Assembly: GCA_003457145.1 (NCBI GenBank)
Contig: DMSR01000414.1
Coordinates: 1-5,292, forward strand
DNA: 5,292 bases
Source of the DNA: Bacillus sp. (in: firmicutes)
Lineage (GTDB): Bacteria > Bacillota > Bacilli > Bacillales > Cytobacillaceae
Direction of reading: 5' to 3'
The notes beneath the pieces were generated by a model. That model saw only the letters and a list, made by a program, of their open reading frames with translations, made no database searches and was not told the DNA's origin. Shown here one piece after another: positions 1 through 5,292 of the stretch. Position 1 is the first letter of the stretch. Every line of letters starts with the position of its first letter. A program made the translations under genes and the position numbers.

Positions 1-7
1 CTTTTTT

Positions 8-535
8 GTGCGACGGGCAGTCGCTTAGGGCGCTGGCATAGCCAGCGTCCTTCACTTCTTTTAAGGACAGAGACGACACCGAGGTGTAACGACTGGATGA
101 ACGAAAAGAAGGATAGAATTCCAGATGGTGAAAGTCCATCCCCGGGGAGACTGACCTAGCTCGGGAAGTCTAATCTAGGGCGGTATCGTGAGGTATGGTC
201 TGAAGGAGATGCGGAAAATCGAGAGACCCGTAGGCGAAGAAATAGACCCTAATGCAATAAGTGTGAAGCACGGCGGCGGGATAAGTTGGCGACTTTTCGA
301 AAAGTGAGGAAGCCCACTGGAAGGCATGTTCCTTAGAAGTCAGAACGGGAAAATGTGACTTATAACGTGATGGTGTAGGGTATGTTTTGAAGGAAGATGC
401 GATGACCCCGTGAGATCTCCACTTTACCAAACAGGCAGGGTTCCAATCTATAAGGTTAATCCGAAGTGATTAGGAATGAGTGGAGAAGTCAGACATTCTC
501 ATAGTACGGAAGTAACTCGACGACCATAACGTCGA
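8..535 (+). ncRNA. Group II intron domains I-III (ribozyme 5' part)
   Basis: This non-coding stretch is the catalytic scaffold of the intron RNA and carries the exon-recognition loops. It starts with GTGCGAC. A 10-bp hairpin with an ATA loop lies at 28-50 (CGCTGGC at 31-37 pairs with GCCAGCG at 41-47). The segment around 121-136 contains GGTGAAAGTCC, a phrase common near the start of bacterial group II introns. A perfect 14-base palindrome, ACTTTTCGAAAAGT, at 292-305 should fold as a small hairpin. A-rich segments that could pair with the T6 5' exon (EBS1 candidates) are at 103-109, 213-218 and 299-304. The domain boundaries were not folded and are approximate; domain IV probably begins somewhere before the maturase start. 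Confidence 0.8.
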
Positions 536-2083
536 ATGAACGGAAGGGGAATGACCTATGGCTCCAAGTCATGGACTAGATGTAATGCCAACAATCAAGT
601 TACCGTGGTAAAACCGTTTGAATGTACATCAGGGAAAGGCGTGGAATACACAATGAATCAAGAGTGGAAATTTAAACTTCATAGTGTCTATGGACAAATA
701 CTCTTCGACCGCAAGCTCACCGAAGGTTTCATGAAAGTGAAGGAAAACAAAGGAGCCGGTGGTGTTGATGGAGAGACAATTGAAAGTTTTGAAGTGAATT
801 TGGAAGAAAACATCATGACCTTGTTGGCTAGATTAAGGGCGAAGGCATATCAACCACAACCCGTACGGAGAGTCTACATTCCCAAGAAAGATGGAAAAAA
901 GCGACCTCTTGGTATTCCCACTATCGAAGATAGAATTGTGCAGCAGAGTGTGGTCAATGTACTGCAACCGAAGTTCGAAGACCACCTTTTCCACAATTGG
1001 TCAGTGGGATACCGACCAAACAGAGGTGTGAAGAGAGCGATCCAAATAATTCTGTGGAATATCGAGCAAGGGTATAATCATATCTACGATTGTGATATAA
1101 AAGGATTCTTTGACAATATTCCTCATAAGAAACTCTTAGGTGTGCTCAAGAAATATGTATCAGACCGTACGGTACTGAATATGGTAGAGCAATGGCTAAC
1201 AGCTGGATATATGGAAGAAGGCAAAAGAATACACTCTGACTATGGAACACCTCAAGGAGGAGTCATATCCCCGCTTCTTGCCAACGTGTACCTCAACGAA
1301 ATGGATTGGGAATGGGACTTAAACAATATCCGTTTTGTCCGATATGCAGATGACTTCCTTCTGTTCGCCAAGAGTAAAGATGAAATCAATAAAGCAGCCA
1401 CCCTAACAGAAACGAAGTTAAAAGAACTTGATCTTGAGATATCGAAAGGGAAGACTAAGGTTGTAGATTTCAATAAAGATGATTTTGACTTTCTGGGCTT
1501 CACTTTTCATCATTGGAGGAAAGACAAGAAAGGCAAAGATGTCTACCATGTTACACCTAAAGAGGAGTACATGAGGGATTTTCGTCTCAAAATTAAGGAA
1601 AAGACACAGAAAATCTTGACCTTGAATAAGAAGGAATGGCTAGACAGAGTCAATCCTATCATCCGGGGAAAGGTCAACTACTTCCTGAATGTTTATAAGG
1701 CCATTAGAGAAAATGAAGAACTAGGTCAAAAGAGCCGATGTGTCCTAAGGTGGATGAGAAGGAAATTTCAAGCTTTAGATGGGTATATACGGAAAAGGTT
1801 GAGGGTTGCTTTCATCCATAAACATCCAAGCCAAAGAAAAGGCATGAAGATGAAATACAAATGGAATAATACCTTCTTTGTCAAAATTGGGCTAATTCCA
1901 ACTTACTGGCTTTATCTTAATAAAATTTGTGGGTATACTTTGGAAAAATATATCGAAGATATCCAAAAACACTCCAAGGAAAAGCAGAAGAAAAAGTTAG
2001 AAAGGTTCAAAAGAAGGGGTGAGGAGTACTTTACTCCTCAGAGAATCCAAAAGATGCAAAATGCCTGGAACGCATCCTCTTGA
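536..2083 (+). CDS. ltrA: Group II intron reverse transcriptase/maturase (LtrA-like)
   Basis: Intron-encoded protein that helps the intron RNA fold and splice, and copies it into DNA during retrohoming. In the 515-residue frame, RT motifs run from about residue 45 to 325. They include KGAGGVDG (72-79), RPLGIPTIEDRIVQQ (123-137), the metal-binding DIKGFFD starting at D187, GTPQGGVISPLLAN (237-250), and the catalytic YADD at 270-273. Maturase domain X follows (about 345-465), with RGKVNYFL at 377-384. No paired CxxC or HNH motif follows, so the DNA endonuclease domain is absent. The tail is basic and probably helical (478-494). The start is doubtful: residues 1-39 look like translated intron leader and no well-spaced Shine-Dalgarno precedes 536. 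The ATG at 653 (MNQEWKFKL, giving 476 residues) is the likelier start, although its AGGGAAAGG site is rather far upstream. The reading frame is intact. Confidence 0.93.
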   Translation: MNGRGMTYGSKSWTRCNANNQVTVVKPFECTSGKGVEYTMNQEWKFKLHSVYGQILFDRKLTEGFMKVKENKGAGGVDGETIESFEVNLEENIMTLLARLRAKAYQPQPVRRVYIPKKDGKKRPLGIPTIEDRIVQQSVVNVLQPKFEDHLFHNWSVGYRPNRGVKRAIQIILWNIEQGYNHIYDCDIKGFFDNIPHKKLLGVLKKYVSDRTVLNMVEQWLTAGYMEEGKRIHSDYGTPQGGVISPLLANVYLNEMDWEWDLNNIRFVRYADDFLLFAKSKDEINKAATLTETKLKELDLEISKGKTKVVDFNKDDFDFLGFTFHHWRKDKKGKDVYHVTPKEEYMRDFRLKIKEKTQKILTLNKKEWLDRVNPIIRGKVNYFLNVYKAIRENEELGQKSRCVLRWMRRKFQALDGYIRKRLRVAFIHKHPSQRKGMKMKYKWNNTFFVKIGLIPTYWLYLNKICGYTLEKYIEDIQKHSKEKQKKKLERFKRRGEEYFTPQRIQKMQNAWNASS

Positions 2084-2103
2084 ATAACGTTGTAACATAT
2101 GGG

Positions 2104-2138
2104 TAAGCCGTATGCCTTAATAGGGCACGTACGGTTTG
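2104..2138 (+). ncRNA. Group II intron domain V (catalytic hairpin)
   Basis: The active-site hairpin of the intron. The lower stem AAGCCGTA (2105-2112) pairs with TACGGTTT (2130-2137), including one G-U pair. A two-base bulge, CG, lies at 2128-2129. The upper stem TGCCT (2113-2117) pairs with GGGCA (2123-2127). The catalytic triad is A2106-G2107-C2108. This size and shape match the highly conserved domain V, and its position 21 bases after the maturase stop is as expected. Confidence 0.92.
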
Positions 2139-2142
2139 ATAA

Positions 2143-2171
2143 GGGGGAAGCCACGAAAGTGGTTTCCCTAC
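2143..2171 (+). ncRNA. Group II intron domain VI with branch-point A
   Basis: Hairpin GGGGAAGCCAC (2144-2154), GAAA loop (2155-2158), then GTGGTTTCCCT (2159-2169), with a G-U pair at 2150/2163. The unpaired A at 2170, closed below by G2143-C2171, is the predicted branch-point nucleophile for lariat formation. The following CTTTAT reaches the 3' splice site proposed after 2176. Confidence 0.88.
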
Positions 2172-2200
2172 TTTATTATTTAGAAACACGAAAAAATAGA

Positions 2201-2229
2201 TTGCGAATACTCTGATAGAGTTTTAAAAT
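2201..2229 (+). promoter_or_regulatory. Putative sigma-A promoter for the transporter gene
   Basis: TTGCGA (2201-2206) and TAAAAT (2224-2229) are separated by 17 bases, two and one mismatches from the consensus -35 and -10 boxes. It lies just after the intron's 3' end and 37 bases before the transporter start, so the transporter probably does not rely on transcription through the intron. Seen by eye only. Confidence 0.45.
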
Positions 2230-2266
2230 GATGGAAAGAAAGTGATAGAGGGAGAGAAGGGTCAGC

Positions 2267-3103
2267 ATGTGGATTGCCGCGGCATTTGTAACGATGGTAA
2301 GCTTTGGGGTCAATAATACGATTTTCAAGTGGAGTACAGCACGACATCTCTCAAAGGTACATATTCAGTTTTTCTTTTATTTGGTAGCCTTTCTGGTTAC
2401 TCTTGGTTATGGAGTGATGGCTGGGGCGCTGGAGTTTAACGTCCTGGCAATGGCCCTTGGCGGCCTGATTGGAATATTGAATGCAAATGGGAATATTCAA
2501 ATGTCGAGGGCTTTTGAAAAGGGACCGGCCAGCCTGACATCGCCTTTGGTAGGGGCAAACGCGATATTTCCCATTCTCGGTGCAGCGATAATTTTTCACG
2601 AACAGATCAGCCTGCTCCAGTGGCTTGGCATTGTTTTCATTCTGGGCTCGGCCTTAATGATTCAATATTCGCCAAGTTCGAACAGTGGAACAGAGTATGG
2701 TCCATGGCTTTTTCGGGTGCTATTGGCCATTCTTTCGTTCGGGATTCTTGGAATCTTGATGAAGACTACTTCTTATTTGCAAATCAGTTCGCTTAATACA
2801 TTAATATGCATGTATGGCGGCGGAAGTATTTATTTGGGGATTGCCAGCATTCGGGAAAAAGAGCATTGGCAGCGGACAGAAGCCAATATCGGTTCCCTCG
2901 TGGGCTTGATCAGTGTCATCGGCTACAGCTGTTATTTTTATGCGTTGCAGGAGGGAACAGCCAGCATCATCTTCCCGATTGTCAGCCTGAATTGCCTGGT
3001 CGTCATACTTGCTGGCATCTGGCTTTTTAAGGAAAAAATCAAAATGTACCAGCTTGTTGGAATTTTATCAGCCATGCTTGGTATTATACTTACAAAAATT
3101 TGA
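2267..3103 (+). CDS. DMT superfamily (EamA-type) membrane transporter
   Basis: Predicted cytoplasmic-membrane carrier of the drug/metabolite transporter superfamily; its substrate cannot be told from sequence. The 278 residues are highly hydrophobic, with about ten membrane segments near 1-20, 33-53, 56-74, 91-110, 117-134, 147-165, 173-194, 208-228, 233-253 and 260-277. Two EamA repeats are visible. Residues 88-132 (P102, E112, QWLGIVFILGSAL) echo residues 232-276 (P237, E256, YQLVGILSAMLG). Each has a membrane helix ending in a glutamate, a short polar link, and a final GxxxxxxG helix. The length is typical of the family. The ATG at 2267 is supported by a purine-rich Shine-Dalgarno, GGAGAGAAGG (2251-2260), six bases upstream. 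The gene appears monocistronic, between a promoter-like sequence and an intrinsic terminator. Relatives include amino-acid, nucleotide-sugar and drug exporters, so no gene symbol is assigned. Confidence 0.9.
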   Translation: MWIAAAFVTMVSFGVNNTIFKWSTARHLSKVHIQFFFYLVAFLVTLGYGVMAGALEFNVLAMALGGLIGILNANGNIQMSRAFEKGPASLTSPLVGANAIFPILGAAIIFHEQISLLQWLGIVFILGSALMIQYSPSSNSGTEYGPWLFRVLLAILSFGILGILMKTTSYLQISSLNTLICMYGGGSIYLGIASIREKEHWQRTEANIGSLVGLISVIGYSCYFYALQEGTASIIFPIVSLNCLVVILAGIWLFKEKIKMYQLVGILSAMLGIILTKI

Positions 3104-3107
3104 GTTT

Positions 3108-3136
3108 AAAAGGCAGCCGCCAACGGTTGCCTTTTT
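3108..3136 (+). terminator. Intrinsic terminator of the transporter gene
   Basis: A 12-bp stem (3108-3119 pairs with 3124-3135, one G-U pair) closes a CCAA loop and runs into TTTTT at 3132-3136. It begins four bases after the transporter stop. The A-run on the left arm could also let it act on leftward transcripts. Confidence 0.88.
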
Positions 3137-3337
3137 CTATAGGGAAACAGGGGAGGTTCAAGACGTCCGACGGTTCTCATGTCCCGGGAATTCAATAGCC
3201 TTCCAATTTCAACGCTTTTAATAACAGAAATTCTTGTGTTTCCTCTTCTAGTGATTTTTTATATCTTCTATCATCCAAAAAATGCATATCCTTTTATTTG
3301 ATGTAATGGTAAAGATAATCAATTTATAGTAGTGTAT
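3137..3337. other. Intergenic stretch without a recognised gene
   Basis: AT-rich sequence after the transporter terminator. I see no RNA gene, repeat or recognisable protein here. The only coding-like signal is a 31-codon minus-strand ORF at 3192-3287, listed separately with low confidence. Confidence 0.6.
3192..3287 (-). pseudogene. Possible 31-codon ORF or gene remnant, unknown function
   Basis: The minus strand reads MHFLDDRRYKKSLEEE and continues to LLLKALKLEGY before TGA. The composition (alternating charged and leucine residues, compatible with one amphipathic helix) looks more protein-like than the AT-rich surroundings would give by chance. An in-frame stop lies two codons upstream. 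The only Shine-Dalgarno-like run, AAAAGGA, sits directly against the ATG, which is too close for normal initiation. It may be the tail of a decayed gene, a very small gene with poor initiation, or chance. I do not recognise the protein. Confidence 0.25.
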
Positions 3338-3366
3338 TTGAAACGAAGATTAGTTTGATTTATTTT
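3338..3366 (+). promoter_or_regulatory. Putative sigma-A promoter for the 42-codon ORF
   Basis: TTGAAA (3338-3343) and TATTTT (3361-3366) are separated by 17 bases, one and two mismatches from consensus. They lie in an AT-rich stretch 30 bases before the small ORF. AT-rich DNA yields such matches often, so support is moderate. Confidence 0.4.
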
Positions 3367-3396
3367 TACAGCCAGTTATGGAGAGAGGATACTTAA

Positions 3397-3525
3397 ATGG
3401 AACTCCTAATATTAATAGAAGCATCTAATCTCTATAAACACTTACTACCTAAAGGCAGAAGGAAACAGGTGTTCATGTCAGCTGAGTACCTTTTCGAGGA
3501 GAAGGGTTATAGAGTTGTAGAATAG
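3397..3525 (+). CDS. Small hypothetical protein, 42 residues
   Basis: I do not recognise this protein. It begins MELLILIEASNLYKHLLPKG, has a basic centre (GRRKQ, residues 20-24) and ends in an acidic/aromatic segment (SAEYLFEEKGYRVVE, residues 28-42). There is no membrane segment or signal peptide; a short, soluble, helix-plus-strand protein is possible. In favour of it being real: GAGAGAGG (3381-3388) is a Shine-Dalgarno-like site eight bases before the ATG, a promoter-like pair lies just upstream, and the composition is protein-like. Against: it is short, and no homologue is known to me. It converges on tatA, with a strong hairpin between the two. It could also be the surviving end of a larger gene. 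Confidence 0.5.
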   Translation: MELLILIEASNLYKHLLPKGRRKQVFMSAEYLFEEKGYRVVE

Positions 3526-3559
3526 TGAGGAAATCTCTGTCCGGCGGGATTAAGGATTA

Positions 3560-3596
3560 GAGAAGATGCAAGCGGATTTTCAGCTTGCATCTTCTC
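3560..3596. terminator. Strong hairpin between convergent genes, likely terminator
   Basis: A perfect 14-bp inverted repeat, GAGAAGATGCAAGC (3560-3573) and GCTTGCATCTTCTC (3583-3596), encloses a nine-base loop. It lies six bases beyond the tatA stop on the minus strand and 34 bases beyond the 42-codon ORF on the plus strand, so it could end both transcripts. Neither side has a proper T-run (ATTTAGC on one, TAATCC on the other), so it may act as a weak or factor-assisted terminator or as an mRNA-stabilising 3' hairpin. Confidence 0.65.
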
Positions 3597-3602
3597 ATTT
3601 AG

Positions 3603-3788
3603 CTAAGTTGTTTTCTTCTCTTTGCTGTCTTGGTCTGCTTCGTCTATTAAATCTCTTGTTGATTTCTTAAACTCTTTAATCGTTGAGCCGAAGGCCCGTC
3701 CGATTTCAGGCAGCTTCGATGGACCGAAAATGATCAGGGCTATGACAAGAACAAGGATTAAGCCGGGAATCCCGATGTTTTGCAGCAT
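3603..3788 (-). CDS. tatA: Twin-arginine translocase subunit TatA (TatAd-like)
   Basis: Membrane protein whose oligomers form the export path of the Tat system for folded proteins, working with TatC, which binds the twin-arginine signal. The 61 residues show the full TatA plan. A single N-terminal membrane helix spans about residues 5-21 ([17 protein letters not shown]). The hinge FGPSKLPE follows at 21-28, then an amphipathic helix (about 26-42, [14 protein letters not shown]) and a charged, disordered tail. The N-terminal 30 residues closely resemble, from memory, B. subtilis TatAd, the subunit paired with PhoD. The start is firm: AAGGAGGT (minus strand, 3797-3804) lies eight bases before the ATG. 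The gene follows phoD after 35 bases with no obvious promoter between, so it is probably co-transcribed. No tatC follows it, unlike in B. subtilis. Confidence 0.95.
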   Translation of the reverse strand: MLQNIGIPGLILVLVIALIIFGPSKLPEIGRAFGSTIKEFKKSTRDLIDEADQDSKEKKTT

Positions 3789-3796
3789 AAAAGTGT

Positions 3797-3804
3797 ACCT
3801 CCTT
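3797..3804 (-). promoter_or_regulatory. Consensus Shine-Dalgarno site of tatA
   Basis: AAGGAGGT on the minus strand is a perfect match to the anti-Shine-Dalgarno end of Bacillus 16S rRNA, eight bases before the tatA ATG. It fixes the tatA start and suggests strong translation, fitting the high TatA-to-TatC ratio known for the system. Confidence 0.85.
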
Positions 3805-3823
3805 GTTTATAATTCCATGGGTA

Positions 3824-5292
3824 TTAGTTAGTGACTTTTTGCCTCTTTTTTTCAAGCTGTTTTTGATGAGCTCTGGCGTGAGCCTTGTGGCGGTCGTCCT
3901 CAGTTTCACTTGACAACTGGACTCCATTTGGAATGATCGTGGACGAAGCTTCCTTGATTCCCTGCTCATCCTTCTCAAGCACGAAAGATGCTCTCGTTGA
4001 GATATCGGCACCTGGGACGGTGACGAAAGGAACAACGCGATAATCTGCCTGCCACTTGTCTGGCGTTACATGGCAACGGACATAACCGCGATAGTTATTG
4101 AAAAATTTAATATGAGGATTCCGTTCAAGGGTTGCTGCTGTATCCGAACGGACATCAGAGCCATTGCCTCCAGATGTGACCGAGGTGCCCACAAATTCTG
4201 CACCGAGGATCTTTGAATTCAGGTCATTGAAATCCTCCATCAGGTTCGAAGCCCAGCTTGCATGAACATCCCCTGTCAGGACAACAAGGTTGTTGATGCT
4301 GTTGCTCGCCGCAAAATCAATGATTCGTTCGCGGGCTGCAGGGTACCCGTCCCATGAGTCCATGCTATATCTCGGGGCAAGGCTTGTCCCAAATTTTCGC
4401 TGAGCAAAGAAAATCTGTTGGGCCAATACATTCCAGTGTGATTTAGATTTGCCCATGTTACCAAGGAGCCAATTCTCCTGCTCTTCGCCAAGTGCAGTAC
4501 GATTTGGATCCAGTGATTCAGCAGAATGAGGCTTTGTTCCATCGCCATTTGCCTGATCATCACGGTATTGTCGAGTATCCAGCACATAAAAATGAGCCAG
4601 GTTGCCGTAGGAAAAGTCCCGGTAGAGTTTCATTCCTTCATTATGCGGCATGGATGATATGCGCAGCGGCATATGTTCGTAATAGGCTTGATAGGCAGCT
4701 GCCCGACGCTTGATAAACTCTTCTACCGACTGTCCTTTTTCCGGGATGATATTGGCATAATTGTTTTCGACTTCGTGATCGTCCCATGTCACTACCCACG
4801 GGAAAGCAGCATGAGCTGCTTTTAAATGCTCATCAGAACGATATTGTGCATGCCTGTTGCGATAGTCTTCAAGTGTCAGAATTTCTGAACTGTTGTGAGC
4901 CCGGACATTGCCAGTTGGCGACACATATTCATTTGGTCCATATTCGTATATGTAATCTCCCAGGTGAAAAACAAGATCTAAATTTTCATTTGCCATATGC
5001 TGGTATGCAGTGTAGTAGCCGTGTTCGTATTGCTGGCATGAAGCAAAGGCAAAGGTCATCCCGGCTACACTTGCACCAGGTACAGGAAGCGTTTTTGTTT
5101 TCCCGGCCGGGCTGAATTCTTCCCCGCTTTTAAAACGGTAAAAATAAACGGTGTTCGGTTTCAGTTCTGTTACTTCGACATGGACAGAATGGGCCAATGC
5201 AGGTGTTGCAAGTTCAGTTCCCCGCTTGATGATTTGGCGGAAGTGTTCATCAGCGGCAATTTCCCATTTTACAGGTACAGAATGCTGCTGCA
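3824..5292 (-). CDS. phoD: Alkaline phosphatase D (PhoD family), N-terminus outside window
   Basis: Secreted phosphodiesterase/alkaline phosphatase that releases phosphate from extracellular phosphate esters and wall teichoic acids. The family uses a metal centre (iron plus calcium in the B. subtilis enzyme). The window holds 488 codons to the TAA. The frame is open to the right edge, and the TTG near 5197 is internal because PhoD-like sequence (VPVKWEIAADEHFR) continues upstream of it. Counting from the first complete codon at the edge, conserved blocks are FASCQQYEHGYY (82-93, with C85, a likely metal ligand), HLGDYIYEYG (109-118), WVVTWDDHE (165-173), NVLAQQIFF (287-295), LTGDVHASW (338-346) and the C-terminal KRQKVTN. 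About 95 residues, including the expected twin-arginine signal, are missing if the length matches the 583-residue B. subtilis protein. The promoter and any Pho boxes would also lie beyond the edge. tatA follows 35 bases downstream. No frameshift is seen. Confidence 0.97.
   Translation of the reverse strand, partial: QQHSVPVKWEIAADEHFRQIIKRGTELATPALAHSVHVEVTELKPNTVYFYRFKSGEEFSPAGKTKTLPVPGASVAGMTFAFASCQQYEHGYYTAYQHMANENLDLVFHLGDYIYEYGPNEYVSPTGNVRAHNSSEILTLEDYRNRHAQYRSDEHLKAAHAAFPWVVTWDDHEVENNYANIIPEKGQSVEEFIKRRAAAYQAYYEHMPLRISSMPHNEGMKLYRDFSYGNLAHFYVLDTRQYRDDQANGDGTKPHSAESLDPNRTALGEEQENWLLGNMGKSKSHWNVLAQQIFFAQRKFGTSLAPRYSMDSWDGYPAARERIIDFAASNSINNLVVLTGDVHASWASNLMEDFNDLNSKILGAEFVGTSVTSGGNGSDVRSDTAATLERNPHIKFFNNYRGYVRCHVTPDKWQADYRVVPFVTVPGADISTRASFVLEKDEQGIKEASSTIIPNGVQLSSETEDDRHKAHARAHQKQLEKKRQKVTN

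Larger units (their letters stand above)
8..2176 (+). mobile_element. Group II intron retroelement, apparently full length
   Basis: A self-splicing, retromobile ribozyme with its own maturase gene. The 5' end is the consensus GTGCG at 8-12. The 3' end is placed at the AT dinucleotide 2175-2176, six bases after a bulged adenosine in domain VI; the exact 3' end could be off by a few bases. All expected parts are present in order: domain I-III RNA (8 to about 530), the reverse transcriptase ORF in domain IV, domain V (about 2105-2137) and domain VI (2143-2171). The ORF has no stop or frameshift, so the element may be active. The flanks are CTTTTTT and TATTTAG, which join to a continuous T-rich run that could be a terminator tail. 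The catalytic triad in domain V is AGC, as in IIA/IIB introns, not the CGC usual for IIC. I therefore favour a IIB-like bacterial class without endonuclease, but the class is not settled. Confidence 0.9.

Noticed and set aside
170..430. Minus-strand 86-codon ORF inside the 5' intron region
   Set aside because: It overlaps the structured domain I-III RNA on the opposite strand, and its translation resembles no protein family; best explained as a chance open frame.
8..650. Retron or diversity-generating retroelement as an alternative explanation of the reverse transcriptase and structured RNA
   Set aside because: The domain V and VI hairpins downstream, the GTGCG 5' end and maturase domain X identify a group II intron; no msr/msd inverted repeats or template/variable repeat pair is seen.
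3150..3190. A GGTTCAAG segment resembling a tRNA T-arm
   Set aside because: No cloverleaf, anticodon stem or acceptor stem can be built around it.
2806..3221. Plus-strand ORFs of 74 and 70 codons overlapping the transporter 3' part and terminator
   Set aside because: They are shadow frames of the transporter, and one runs straight through its intrinsic terminator.
3706..4035. Minus-strand 109-codon ORF overlapping the phoD end and tatA start
   Set aside because: It is an alternative frame across two well-supported genes, including the phoD stop and the tatA ribosome binding site.
4276..5115. Several 70-110 codon ORFs on both strands within phoD
   Set aside because: All lie in other frames of a strongly conserved phosphatase gene and show no family features.
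5195..5197. TTG on the minus strand as a possible phoD start
   Set aside because: The same frame continues upstream to the window edge with recognisable PhoD sequence, so this codon is internal.

Overview
The window looks like chromosomal DNA of a Bacillus-type Firmicute (family Bacillaceae). The main reason is the minus-strand pair phoD-tatA. Both proteins closely resemble, from memory, Bacillus subtilis PhoD and TatAd. The Shine-Dalgarno sites are strong and purine-rich, and the promoter-like sequences are sigma-A-like. No database search was possible, so genus and species are not claimed.

Layout from left to right. Positions about 8-2176 are an apparently complete group II intron (a retroelement). 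It has a GTGCG 5' end, a structured domain I-III region, an intact reverse transcriptase/maturase gene without an endonuclease domain, a domain V with an AGC triad, and a domain VI with a bulged adenosine. It sits in a run of T (CTTTTTT before, TATTTAG after), which could be the tail of a transcription terminator outside the window. Immediately downstream, a promoter-like sequence and a good ribosome binding site precede a plus-strand DMT/EamA-family membrane transporter (2267-3103), which ends in a clear intrinsic terminator. The stretch 3137-3602 contains no recognised gene. It does hold a 42-codon plus-strand ORF with its own promoter-like and Shine-Dalgarno sequences, a 31-codon minus-strand ORF that may be a gene remnant, and a strong 14-bp hairpin. 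From 3603 to the right edge, the minus strand encodes a TatA-type translocase subunit and, upstream of it, a PhoD phosphatase whose N-terminus lies beyond the window.

The phoD and tatA genes form one apparent transcription unit: a phosphatase of a family exported by the twin-arginine pathway, followed by the pore component that exports it. In B. subtilis a tatC gene follows tatA. Here a hairpin and unrelated sequence follow, so the TatC partner must be encoded elsewhere or be missing. The transporter and the intron have no evident functional link to this pair. I see no strong evidence for an undescribed system. The points most worth a second look are the intron's combination of target site and domain V type, the tatC-less phoD-tatA arrangement, and the 42-codon ORF.
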